DNA of 41,292 nucleotides, taken from contig NZ_LZLY01000124.1 of NCBI RefSeq assembly GCF_001673535.1, forward strand, positions 1 to 41,292, given 5' to 3'. The position numbers were made by a program, and so were the translations under genes. Source of the DNA: Mycobacterium sp. 1081908.1 (GTDB lineage: Bacteria > Actinomycetota > Actinomycetes > Mycobacteriales > Mycobacteriaceae). The notes below the pieces were generated by a model that worked only from the letters and a program-made list of their open reading frames with translations, had not been told where the DNA came from and made no database searches. Positions 34,202-41,292 of this stretch are shown piece after piece (positions within the stretch are counted from its first letter, which is position 1; each line of letters begins with the position of its first letter).

Positions 34202-36775
34202 TCAGGACGCGTCGAACTTGCGGGCGCGCAGCGACCGCTTGACCCCGGCCTGACCCTCCAGCACCAGGCGCCGCAGGGCCGGCGGAATCTCCGGGTCGCT
34301 CAGGAACTCGTCGGCGGCCGCGACGCCCTCGTCGCTGATGTCCCAGTGCGGGTAGAGGCCGATGACCACGGTTTGGGCGACCTCGCTGGAGCGCCGCGCC
34401 CAGACCCCGGGGATCGCATCGAAGTAGCGCGCGGTGAACGCCTTGAGCAGCTCGTGCTGTCCCGGCGGCGCGATGCCCGCGATCATCGAGCGGGCCGTGA
34501 TGTTGGCCAGGGTGTCGTCTTCGACCACGGTGGTCCAGGCCTGTTCCTTGACCTCGAGTTGGGGCCGCGCCGCCGCCGCCTGGGCGCCGTGGCGCTTGCC
34601 GGCGGCGGTCGGGTCGCGCTGCACCTCGGCGTCGATGAACGGGGTCGCGGGCCCGTCGGCGTCGATCTCGCCGGCGGCGGCCAGCGCGGTCACGATGCGC
34701 CACCGCAGGTCGGTGTCGATCTCCAGCCCGGCCAGCCCCCGCTCGGCCGGGTCGTGGTCGAGCAGGTCCGCCAGCGTCACCACGTGTCGCGTCGACAGCA
34801 CCGCGGTGCACAGCGCGTTGACGAACGCGAGCTGGTGATCCGATCCGGGCGGCGCGGCGCGCGCCAACTCCAGCAGCCGGTCGGCGAATCGCGGCCAACC
34901 GTGCTCGCGCGCCCAGCCGGGCTCGGCGTAGGACGTCAGCGCGGTCTGGGCCTGCATCAGCAGACGTTGCGCCACCCCGACCTCGGTTTCGGCCTGCACG
35001 CCGCCGGAGACCAGCGCCACGAAATCGCGGGCGCGCAGTTCGGCCTCGCGGGTCATCTCCCACGCGGCCGACCAGACCAGCGAGCGCGGCAGCGGCTCGG
35101 CGATGTCGGCGATCCGCTCCAGCGCGGTCTGCAGCGAGCGTTCGTCCAGCCGCAGCGAACAGTAGGTCAGGTCGTCGTCGTTGACCAGGATCAGCTTGCC
35201 ACGCGAAACCCCAACCAGCGCAGGGACTTCGGTGTCCGGGCCCTCGACGTCGAGTTCCTCCCGGTGCACCCGCACCAGCTTGCCGGCGCCGTCGTCGTCG
35301 TAGATTCCGATCGCCAGCCGGTGCACCCGTGTCTCGCCCGCGCCGGGCGCGGCGCCGCCTTGCCGCACGACGAACCGGGTGAACTTGCCGTCCGCGTCGA
35401 CGTCGAAGTCGGGCCGCAGCGTGTTCAGGCCGGTGGTTTTCAGCCACTGCTGACCCCAGTCGGACAGGTCGCGGCCGGACGCCTTTTCCAGCGCGGCGAT
35501 CAGGTCACCGAACGTGGCGTTGCCGTACGCGTGCGTGCGGAAGTAGTCGCGCAGCCCGGCCAGGAAGTGCTCCAGCCCGACGTAGGCGACCAGCTGCTTG
35601 AGGACTGACGCGCCTTTGGCGTAGGTGATTCCGTCGAAGTTCACCTCGACCGCGGCCAGGTCGGGGATCTCGGCGGCGATCGGGTGCGTCGACGGCAGCT
35701 GGTCCTGGCGGTACGCCCACGACTTCTCCACGGTGGCGAACGTCGTCCACGCCTCGGTGAATTCGGTTGCCTCGCTTTGACACAACACCGACGCGAAGGT
35801 CGCGAACGACTCGTTGAGCCACAGGTCGTCCCACCACGTCATGGTGACGAGGTCGCCGAACCACATGTGCGCCATCTCGTGCAGCACCGTCTCGGCGCGC
35901 CGCTCGTAGGAAGCCCGGGTGACCTTGCTGCGGAAGACGTAGTCCTCGAGGAACGTCACCGCCCCGGCGTTTTCCATGGCGCCGGCGTTGAACTCGGGGA
36001 CGAACAGCTGGTCGTACTTGCCGAACGCGTACGGCAGCCCAAAGTTCTTGTGGTAGAAGCCGAATCCCTGCTTCGTCTGGGTGAACAACCGCTCGGTGTC
36101 CATGTATTCGGCCAGCGAGGCGCGGCAGTAGATGCCCAGCGGGATCTCGCCATGTTCGTCGGTGTAGGTGTCCGTCCATTCGGCGTACGGGCCGGCGATC
36201 AGCGCCACCAGGTAGGTGCTCATCCGCGGTGTGGTGGCGAACGTATGTATGCCGTCCTGCACCGACACGGTCGTGCCGTTGGAGATCACCTTCCAGTGCT
36301 CGGGGGCGGCGACCCGCACGTCGAAGGTCGCCTTGAGGTCGGGTTGGTCGAAGCAGGCGAACATGCGCTTGGCGTCGGCCGTTTCGAATTGCGAATACAG
36401 ATAGGTCTCGTCGTCCACCGGGTCGACGAAGCGATGCAGCCCCTCGCCGGTGTTGGAGTAGCGGCAGTCGGCGTCGACGACGAGGACGTTTCGCTTCTCG
36501 AGCCCGCGCAGCGGGATGCCGGTCGATTCGTCGTATCCGGACACGTCGAGCTCGCGGCCGTTGAGGGTGGCGCTGCGGATGGCGTCGGCGGCGATGTCGA
36601 TGACGGTGTCGGCACCGGCGAGCGCCTCGAACGCCACGGTGGTGGTGGACCGGAAGGTGCGATCGCCGGCCCTACCCGAGCCGTCGGTGACGTCCAAGTC
36701 GATCCGGTAGCTGTCGACGGTGATCAGGGCGGCGCGCTCGACGGCCTGGTCACGGGTGAGGTTAGGAAGGGCCAC
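34202..36775 (-). CDS. pepN: Aminopeptidase N (M1 zinc metallopeptidase)
   Basis: The product is 857 residues; the M. tuberculosis enzyme has 861. The exopeptidase motif GAMEN (in FNAGAMENAGAVTF, near 260) and the zinc site HEMAHMWFGDL (His299, Glu300, His303) are followed by the third ligand in LWLNESFA (Glu near 322). The C-terminal about 350 residues form the ERAP1-like helical domain. It removes N-terminal residues from peptides in the cytoplasm. The start is GTG at 36775 (MALPNLTRDQAVERA), with only a weak TTGGA upstream. It is divergent from the mycothiol-reductase gene with a 128-base shared promoter region that contains the SigH-like promoter facing the other way. Confidence 0.95.
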   Translation of the reverse strand: MALPNLTRDQAVERAALITVDSYRIDLDVTDGSGRAGDRTFRSTTTVAFEALAGADTVIDIAADAIRSATLNGRELDVSGYDESTGIPLRGLEKRNVLVVDADCRYSNTGEGLHRFVDPVDDETYLYSQFETADAKRMFACFDQPDLKATFDVRVAAPEHWKVISNGTTVSVQDGIHTFATTPRMSTYLVALIAGPYAEWTDTYTDEHGEIPLGIYCRASLAEYMDTERLFTQTKQGFGFYHKNFGLPYAFGKYDQLFVPEFNAGAMENAGAVTFLEDYVFRSKVTRASYERRAETVLHEMAHMWFGDLVTMTWWDDLWLNESFATFASVLCQSEATEFTEAWTTFATVEKSWAYRQDQLPSTHPIAAEIPDLAAVEVNFDGITYAKGASVLKQLVAYVGLEHFLAGLRDYFRTHAYGNATFGDLIAALEKASGRDLSDWGQQWLKTTGLNTLRPDFDVDADGKFTRFVVRQGGAAPGAGETRVHRLAIGIYDDDGAGKLVRVHREELDVEGPDTEVPALVGVSRGKLILVNDDDLTYCSLRLDERSLQTALERIADIAEPLPRSLVWSAAWEMTREAELRARDFVALVSGGVQAETEVGVAQRLLMQAQTALTSYAEPGWAREHGWPRFADRLLELARAAPPGSDHQLAFVNALCTAVLSTRHVVTLADLLDHDPAERGLAGLEIDTDLRWRIVTALAAAGEIDADGPATPFIDAEVQRDPTAAGKRHGAQAAAARPQLEVKEQAWTTVVEDDTLANITARSMIAGIAPPGQHELLKAFTARYFDAIPGVWARRSSEVAQTVVIGLYPHWDISDEGVAAADEFLSDPEIPPALRRLVLEGQAGVKRSLRARKFDAS

Positions 36776-36827
36776 GCGTCCAACTTAAACGTGTTGGTGA
36801 ACGGCCGGTAACCGAAGCGACGGAGCG

Positions 36828-36853
36828 GGAACACGCGCCGCGCGACTACGGTT
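36828..36853 (+). promoter_or_regulatory. SigH-type promoter for the Rv2466c-like gene
   Basis: GGAACA (36828-36833) and GTT (36851-36853) are separated by 17 bases, matching the GGAAC...GTT consensus of SigH and related ECF sigma factors. The start codon is 50 bases downstream. Rv2466c is a known SigH-dependent, thiol-stress-induced gene in M. tuberculosis, which supports the call. Confidence 0.65.
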
Positions 36854-36903
36854 GTGCTGAACGGTGTTCTGACCGTATCTGCTCTCCAGGAGAGGACCGC
36901 GCT

Positions 36904-37527
36904 ATGCCCGAGAAGGCCAACGAGAAAAACCGAGCCGATTTTTGGTTCGATCCGCTGTGTCCGTGGTGCTGGATCACGTCGCGCTGGATTCTCGAGGTGG
37001 AGAAGGTCCGCGACATCGAGGTGCACTTCCACGTCATGAGCCTGGCGATCCTCAACGAAAACCGCGAAGGCCTGCCCGACAAGTACCGCGAGATGATGAA
37101 GCACGCCTGGGGGCCGGTGCGGGTGGCGATCGCCGCCGAGCAGGCCCACGGCGCCAAGGTGCTGGACCCGCTGTACACCGCGATGGGCACCCGGATCCAC
37201 AACGAGGACAACAAGAACCTCGAGGAGGTCATCAAGCTGTCGCTGGCGGACGCCGGTCTGCCGGCGGAGCTGGCCGAGGCCGCGCACAGCGAGGACTACG
37301 ACGAGGCGCTGCGCAAGAGCCACCACGAGGGGATGGACGCGGTCGGCGACGACGTCGGCACGCCGACCATCCACGTCAACGGCGTGGCGTTCTTCGGGCC
37401 GGTGATCTCCAAGATTCCGCGCGGCGAGGAAGCGGGCAGGCTGTGGGACGCCTCGGTGACCTTCGCCTCCTACCCGCATTTCTTCGAACTCAAGCGGACC
37501 CGCACCGAGCCGCCCCAGTTCGACTGA
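36904..37527 (+). CDS. DsbA-family mycothiol-dependent reductase (Rv2466c-like)
   Basis: The product is 207 residues, identical in length to Rv2466c. The active site is CPWC (Cys19, Cys22) in ADFWFDPLCPWCWITSRW, and the cis-Pro region is GVGDDVGTPTIHVNG-like near 155-165 (VGDDVGTPTIHVNG). The fold is a thioredoxin domain with a helical insert (YREMMKHAWGPVRVAIAAEQAHG). In M. tuberculosis the homologue is a cytoplasmic oxidoreductase reduced by mycothiol, part of the SigH oxidative-stress response, and it activates certain thienopyrimidine prodrugs. The ATG at 36904 follows AGGAGAGG. A SigH-like promoter lies upstream. rpiB follows after 37 bases and may share the transcript. Confidence 0.92.
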   Translation: MPEKANEKNRADFWFDPLCPWCWITSRWILEVEKVRDIEVHFHVMSLAILNENREGLPDKYREMMKHAWGPVRVAIAAEQAHGAKVLDPLYTAMGTRIHNEDNKNLEEVIKLSLADAGLPAELAEAAHSEDYDEALRKSHHEGMDAVGDDVGTPTIHVNGVAFFGPVISKIPRGEEAGRLWDASVTFASYPHFFELKRTRTEPPQFD

Positions 37528-37564
37528 CGAGCGACGCGCTGCGGCGGCGCGCTGCTGTGTAAGG

Positions 37565-38053
37565 ATGTCGGACATGCGCGTCTACCTGGGGTCCGACCAC
37601 GCCGGCTACGAGCTCAAGCAGCAGATCATCGAGCACCTCAAGGGATCCGGGCACGAGCCGATCGATTGCGGCGCGTTCAGCTACGACGCCGAGGACGACT
37701 ACCCGGCGTTTTGCATCGCGGCCGCCACGCGCACCGTGGCCGACCCGGAGAGCCTGGGCATCGTGCTGGGCGGGTCGGGCAACGGTGAGCAGATCGCCGC
37801 GAACAAGGTGCCGGGCGCGCGCTGCGCGCTGGGGTGGAGCGTCGAGACCGCGACCCTGGCCCGCGAACACAACAACGCGCAGTTGATCGGCATCGGCGGC
37901 CGCATGCACACCGTCGAGGAGGCGCTGACCATCGTGGACGCCTTCCTGAGCGCGCAGTGGTCGAAAGCCGAACGCCACCAACGGCGTATCGACATCCTCG
38001 CCGAATACGAACGCACCCACCAGGCGCCGCCGGTGCCGGGTGCCCCGGCTTAG
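37565..38053 (+). CDS. rpiB: Ribose-5-phosphate isomerase B
   Basis: The product is 162 residues, the same as Rv2465c. The LacA/RpiB fold is clear: MRVYLGSDHAGYELK (Asp11, His12), GIVLGGSGNGEQIAANK with the catalytic base Glu75, ARCALGWSVETATLAREHNNAQLIGIGGRMH, and a C-terminal helix. It interconverts ribose-5-phosphate and ribulose-5-phosphate in the pentose phosphate pathway. Mycobacterial enzymes use Glu75 in place of the Cys seen in the E. coli enzyme. ATG 37565 gives the M. tuberculosis-like start (MSDMRV); ATG 37574 has a better-spaced AAGGA and is a fair alternative. nei1 begins 2 bases after the stop. Confidence 0.95.
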   Translation: MSDMRVYLGSDHAGYELKQQIIEHLKGSGHEPIDCGAFSYDAEDDYPAFCIAAATRTVADPESLGIVLGGSGNGEQIAANKVPGARCALGWSVETATLAREHNNAQLIGIGGRMHTVEEALTIVDAFLSAQWSKAERHQRRIDILAEYERTHQAPPVPGAPA

Positions 38054-38055
38054 CG

Positions 38056-38856
38056 ATGCCCGAAGGCCACACCCTGCACCGGCTGGCCCGGCTGCACCAA
38101 CGCCGATACGGCGGCGCGGCGGTCGCGGTGTCCAGCCCGCAGGGCCGCTTCGAAGCGGCCATCGTGGACGGCCGGGTGCTGCGGCGGACCAGCGCGTGGG
38201 GCAAGCACCTGTTTCACCACTACGACGGCGGCCCGATCGTGCACGTGCACCTCGGGCTGTACGGCGCCTTCACCGAATGGGAGCGGCCCGACGGTGCGCA
38301 CCTGCCCGAACCGATCGGGCAGGTGCGGATGCGGATGGTCGGCGCCGGCTACGGCACCGACCTGCGCGGCCCGACGGTGTGCGAAGTCATCGACGAGGCT
38401 CAGGTCAGCGACGTGGTGGCCAGGCTCGGCCCCGACCCCTTACGCAGCGACGCCGACCCGTCGTGGCCGTGGGCCCGAATCAGCAAGTCGCGCAGGCCCA
38501 TTGGGGCCCTGCTGATGGACCAGACCGTGATCGCCGGTGTCGGCAACGTCTATCGCAACGAGTTGCTGTTCCGCCACCGCATCGACCCATTCCGGCCCGG
38601 CCGCGCGATCGGCCAGGCGGAATTCGACGCGGCGTGGACCGATCTGGTGGCGCTGATGAAGGTCGGCTTGCGCCGCGGCCAGATCGTGGTGGTGCGGCCC
38701 GAACACGACCACGGCGCGCCGTCGTACCGGCCCGGGCGGCCACGCACCTACGTGTACCGGCGCGCGGGGGAGGCGTGCCGGGTGTGCGGCACGGCGATCC
38801 GCACGCAAGAGCTGGAGGGCCGAAACGTGTTCTGGTGCCCCAACTGTCAGAAGTGA
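38056..38856 (+). CDS. nei1: Fpg/Nei-family DNA glycosylase (Nei1)
   Basis: The product is 266 residues. It starts MPEGHTLHRLA; Pro2 and Glu3 (after Met removal) are the catalytic residues of the Fpg/Nei family. The helix-two-turn-helix is at DQTVIAGVGNVYRNELLFRHRIDP. A zinc finger closes the protein: CRVCGTAIRTQ...FWCPNCQK. This fits Nei1 (Rv2464c, about 268 residues), a bifunctional glycosylase and beta/delta-lyase that removes oxidised pyrimidines. It begins 2 bases after rpiB, so the two are translated from one message, downstream of the SigH-controlled reductase. This would put an oxidative-damage repair enzyme in the thiol-stress transcript if read-through occurs (inference). Confidence 0.94.
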   Translation: MPEGHTLHRLARLHQRRYGGAAVAVSSPQGRFEAAIVDGRVLRRTSAWGKHLFHHYDGGPIVHVHLGLYGAFTEWERPDGAHLPEPIGQVRMRMVGAGYGTDLRGPTVCEVIDEAQVSDVVARLGPDPLRSDADPSWPWARISKSRRPIGALLMDQTVIAGVGNVYRNELLFRHRIDPFRPGRAIGQAEFDAAWTDLVALMKVGLRRGQIVVVRPEHDHGAPSYRPGRPRTYVYRRAGEACRVCGTAIRTQELEGRNVFWCPNCQK

Positions 38857-38868
38857 CGGCCCGGCGCT

Positions 38869-40062
38869 TCAGGTTTGGGCGCGCTCGATGACGCCCAGCG
38901 CCGCGTAGACCTCGTCGCTGAGCGCGACGCTGCGCGGGTCGGCGTTGGCCTTGGTGGCGTCGAAGCGATTCATCACGTATGCGTAGCCGATGCGGTGCTC
39001 GAGGTCGACAAATCCGAACGAGCCGCCCAGGCCGCCGTGCCCGAAGATCCGGGGATTGGGTCCGTTGACGCAGCGCTGGTTGAGCATGTAGCCCAGGCCC
39101 CATCCGTGGTCGGCGACCCGCGGGCCCAGCACCAGGTCGGTCTCGAAGCCGCCCTGCGACACCCGAACCCGTTCCATGTGCTCACGGGTCAGCAGCCGCT
39201 CCTGCGCGAGGGCGTTATAGAACGTCGCCAGCCCCAGCGCCGACACCTGGCCGTTGGTGCCGGGGAACTCGAGTTGGCGCCACAGCTCCAGGTCGTGGGA
39301 GCCGAGTTCGTCGTCGGGGGCGAAGCCCATCGAAATCGACAGCGCCGCCTTCGGGTGTTCGGTCAGGCTGGTCGGGTAGCCCGGGGCCTGCGCCTCGGCC
39401 AGCAGATCACGGGCGTGCGGCTTGTTCACGCGCTCGGCGCAGCGCCGTTGCTCGGCCGGCGACAAGCCGATGTGGACGTCGGCGCCGAACGGTTCGGCGA
39501 TCTCGGTGCGTAGGTACTCACCGACCGTGCGGCCCGTCACGCGGCGGAACACCTCGCCGAGGATGAAGCCGAACGTGGTCATGTGGTAGCCCTGCGCGGT
39601 GCCGGGCTCCCACCACGGTTCCGCGGCGGCGAGCTGCTCGCAGACGAAGTCCCAGTCGGCGACCTGCTCCCAGCCCATTCGGGTCCGCGGGCCGATGACC
39701 CCGGACCGGTGGCTCATCACCATCGCCAGCGTGATGCCGTCCTTGCCCGCCTGGGCGAACTCCGGCCAGTAGCGGGCCACGGGCGCGTGCAGGTCCAGTT
39801 CGCCGCGATCGGCCAGCTGGTGGACGCAGGTGGCCGTCAGGCCCTTGGTGCCCGACAGGACCGTCGTCAAGGTGTTCTGCGCCCAGGGCCGGGTTCGGGC
39901 GGCATCGGCCCAGCCGCCCCAGAGGTTGACGACGAGTTCCCCGTCGACCCACACCGCGACGGCCGCACCGACCTCGGATTGCAGCACAAAGTTGCGCTCG
40001 AAAGCGTCGCGCACTCCGACAAAGTCGGACGCGCATGAGCCCTTCAGTTCGACGTCGCTCAT
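38869..40062 (-). CDS. lipP: Beta-lactamase-fold esterase LipP
   Basis: The product is 397 residues (M. tuberculosis LipP, Rv2463, about 394). It belongs to the class C beta-lactamase / penicillin-binding-like esterase family. The nucleophile is in VLSGTKGLT (Ser70-x-x-Lys73), the Tyr motif is in QGYHMTTFGF, and the third motif is FGHGGLGGSFGFVD. There is no signal peptide, so it is probably cytoplasmic, and it is more likely an esterase than a beta-lactamase. The natural substrate is not known. The ATG at 40062 follows AAAGG. It converges on nei1 with a 12-base gap. Confidence 0.92.
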   Translation of the reverse strand: MSDVELKGSCASDFVGVRDAFERNFVLQSEVGAAVAVWVDGELVVNLWGGWADAARTRPWAQNTLTTVLSGTKGLTATCVHQLADRGELDLHAPVARYWPEFAQAGKDGITLAMVMSHRSGVIGPRTRMGWEQVADWDFVCEQLAAAEPWWEPGTAQGYHMTTFGFILGEVFRRVTGRTVGEYLRTEIAEPFGADVHIGLSPAEQRRCAERVNKPHARDLLAEAQAPGYPTSLTEHPKAALSISMGFAPDDELGSHDLELWRQLEFPGTNGQVSALGLATFYNALAQERLLTREHMERVRVSQGGFETDLVLGPRVADHGWGLGYMLNQRCVNGPNPRIFGHGGLGGSFGFVDLEHRIGYAYVMNRFDATKANADPRSVALSDEVYAALGVIERAQT

Positions 40063-40093
40063 GGCGCCTTTCTGTCGAGCAAAAATCAGCCCG

Positions 40094-40164
40094 AGCGGGC
40101 GACGGGAATCGAACCCGCGTAGCTAGTTTGGAAGACTAGGGCTCTACCATTGAGCTACGCCCGC
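40094..40164 (-). tRNA. tRNA-Gly (anticodon TCC)
   Basis: On the minus strand: acceptor GCGGGCG with CGCCCGC, D-arm GCTC/GAGC, anticodon arm CTAGT-CTTCCAA-ACTAG, T-arm GCGGG-TTCGATT-CCCGT, discriminator T. The length of 71 without encoded CCA is normal for tRNA-Gly. Confidence 0.95.
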
Positions 40165-40309
40165 AAGTTTTAGTCGAGCGAGACTGTATCTGGCGGCGAA
40201 CATCAAATCTAATCGAAGCGGTTTTGTGATCGCCCCGTGAGGTCCTGAGGTCCCTGCGAAGCCGATGGCCGGCCTGGCGTCGTGGGGCCGTAGGATCGCG
40301 AGGTCAGCG

Positions 40310-40386
40310 CGGGGTGTAGCGCAGCTTGGTAGCGCATCCGCTTTGGGAGCGGAAGGCCGCAGGTTCAAATCCTGTCACCCCGACCA
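40310..40386 (+). tRNA. tRNA-Pro (anticodon TGG)
   Basis: Acceptor CGGGGTG with CACCCCG, D-arm GCGC/GCGC, anticodon arm TCCGC-TTTGGGA-GCGGA, T-arm GCAGG-TTCAAAT-CCTGT, discriminator A, and an encoded CCA at 40384-40386. It lies 38 bases before tig, as in M. tuberculosis. Confidence 0.95.
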
Positions 40387-40424
40387 ACACTGCGCCGATC
40401 CACCGAATACCGAGGAGCAAATCC

Positions 40425-41113
40425 GTGAAGAGCAGCGTCGAGCAGTTGAGCCCCACCAGGGTGCGCATCAACGTTGAGGTGCCGTTCACCGAACTCGAGC
40501 CCGATTTCCAGCGCGCCTACAAGGAGCTGGCCAAGCAGGTCCGGCTGCCCGGGTTCCGGCCCGGCAAGGCGCCGGCCAAGTTGCTCGAGGCCCGGTTCGG
40601 CCGCGAGGCGATGCTCGACCAGGTCGTCAACGACGCGCTGCCCGCTCGGTACGGCCAGGCCGTCGCCGAGGCGGAAGTCGACCCGATCGGCCAGCCCGAC
40701 ATCGAGGTCACCAAAAAGGAGTACGGCGAGGAGCTGGCGTTCACCGCCGAGGTCGACGTGCGCCCCAAGATCGCCCTCCCGGACCTCGGCTCGCTGAAGG
40801 TCTCGGTCGACCCGATCGAGATCAGCGACGACGACGTCGACGCCGAGCTGGAGTCGTTGCGCGCCCGGTTCGGCACCCTGAAGGGGGTCGAGCGCCCGGC
40901 GGCCCTCGGCGACTTCGTCTCGATCGACCTGTCGGCGACCGTCGACGGCGAAGAGGTGCCCAACGCGGCCGCGGAGGGCCTGTCGCACGAGGTGGGATCC
41001 GGCCGGCTCATCGCTGGCCTGGACGACGCGCTGGTCGGCCTGTCCGTCGACGAGTCCAAGGAATTCACCGCCCAACTGGCGACCGGGGAGCACGCCGGCA
41101 AGGACGCGCAGGT
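40425..41113 (+). CDS. tig: Trigger factor, N-terminal part only (broken at the fold-back joint)
   Basis: GTG 40425 follows GAGGAG. The first about 229 residues are normal trigger factor: KSSVEQLSPTRVRINVEVPFTELEPDF, the ribosome-binding signature LPGFRPGKAP near 43-52, then the start of the PPIase domain (GDFVSIDLSATVDGEE, LIAGLDDALVGLSVDESKEF). Trigger factor binds at the ribosome exit tunnel and shields nascent chains, with peptidyl-prolyl isomerase activity. After GEHAGKDAQ the plus strand should continue into TVTVRSIKERELPEPDDEF. Instead it switches at about 41113 to the reverse complement of tig itself. The frame happens to stay open to the window edge, but those residues are antisense and not trigger factor. 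The C-terminal chaperone domain is missing from the window. Confidence 0.93.
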
Positions 41114-41287
41114 TGGACCGCAGCTCGTCGATGGTGTCGAACTCGCTGGCCAATTGGGCGAACTCGTCGTCGGGCTCGGGCAGTTCGCGTTCCTTGATCG
41201 ACCTGACGGTGACGGTGACCTGCGCGTCCTTGCCGGCGTGCTCCCCGGTCGCCAGTTGGGCGGTGAATTCCTTGGACTCGTCGACGG
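41044..41287. repeat. Inverted repeat: tig fold-back with 70-bp perfect arms
   Basis: Positions 41044-41113 are exactly the reverse complement of 41218-41287, with a 104-base loop. Just outside the arms two of the next five base pairs differ (41043/41288 and 41039/41292). The arrangement is explained by tig sequence turning back on itself at the window end. Confidence 0.95.
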
Positions 41288-41292
41288 CCAGC
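41114..41292 (-). pseudogene. tig: Inverted tig fragment (second copy of part of trigger factor)
   Basis: Read from 41292 leftward, this encodes LAVDESKEFTAQLATGEH, then GKDAQVTVTVRSIKERELP and EPDDEFAQLASEFDTIDELR, the correct internal continuation of trigger factor. At 41114 it runs into the reverse complement of the plus-strand copy. It carries Ala where the plus copy has Ser (GLSVDE against LAVDE). It is probably not a real separate gene. Confidence 0.85.

Noticed and set aside
41114..41292. Plus-strand continuation of the tig reading frame to the window edge
   Set aside because: The frame is open, but the residues are the antisense of tig after the fold-back joint.

Overview
The window is from a slow-growing, nontuberculous-type Mycobacterium. 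It has high GC content, a mycocerosic-acid-synthase-like reducing polyketide synthase, a PE-family protein with MPTR-type repeats, an HspX homologue and a DUF732 exported protein. It also carries a long block collinear with the M. tuberculosis interval Rv2485c to Rv2462c, recognised from protein sequence, family, length and order. I make no species call.

Layout. Positions 1-6063 hold the 3' part of a type I PKS (AT-DH-ER-KR-ACP) that continues into a fused C-terminal HxxxD acyltransferase. Positions 6064-12384 are an accessory stretch: a DUF732 exported protein behind PHO-box-like repeats, an unrecognised membrane-anchored protein, a cutinase, hspX, a small Cys/His-rich protein and a PE-MPTR protein that share an intergenic iron-box-like site, and a 112-residue unknown behind twin palindromic operators. 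A tRNA-Arg follows. Positions 12704-19673 are a lipid cluster (lipQ, a WS/DGAT-type acyltransferase, plsC, plsB2), with the last three genes overlapping by 4 bp at each joint. A CopD-CtaG membrane protein (19700-21733) sits between plsB2 and ssbB. Then come ettA, gdh, a hot-dog thioesterase and an Rv2474c-like gene (to 30174).

Positions 30218-32646 run leftward: an Rv2472-like small protein, aglA and glbO. Rightward again are an HNH nuclease and two overlapping genes (33492-34182) related to proteins found with the mycobacterial aa3 oxidase. pepN runs leftward. The rightward set Rv2466c-like reductase, rpiB, nei1 starts behind a SigH-like promoter. Then follow lipP (leftward), tRNA-Gly, tRNA-Pro and the start of tig.

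How the genes fit together. The lipQ-plsB2 cluster supplies acylation steps for phospholipid and triacylglycerol assembly. The PKS should build a methyl-branched acyl chain and may release it through its own fused acyltransferase. The regulatory sites point to separate stress inputs: phosphate (PHO/RegX3-type repeats), iron (IdeR-type box), thiol-oxidative stress (SigH-type promoter) and an unknown ligand (twin operators).

The right end is not normal sequence. At about 41113 tig folds back on itself: 70 bp are repeated perfectly in inverted orientation and the last about 180 bases are antisense tig. This is most likely a contig-end chimera, so tig should be read as complete only to about residue 229 here.
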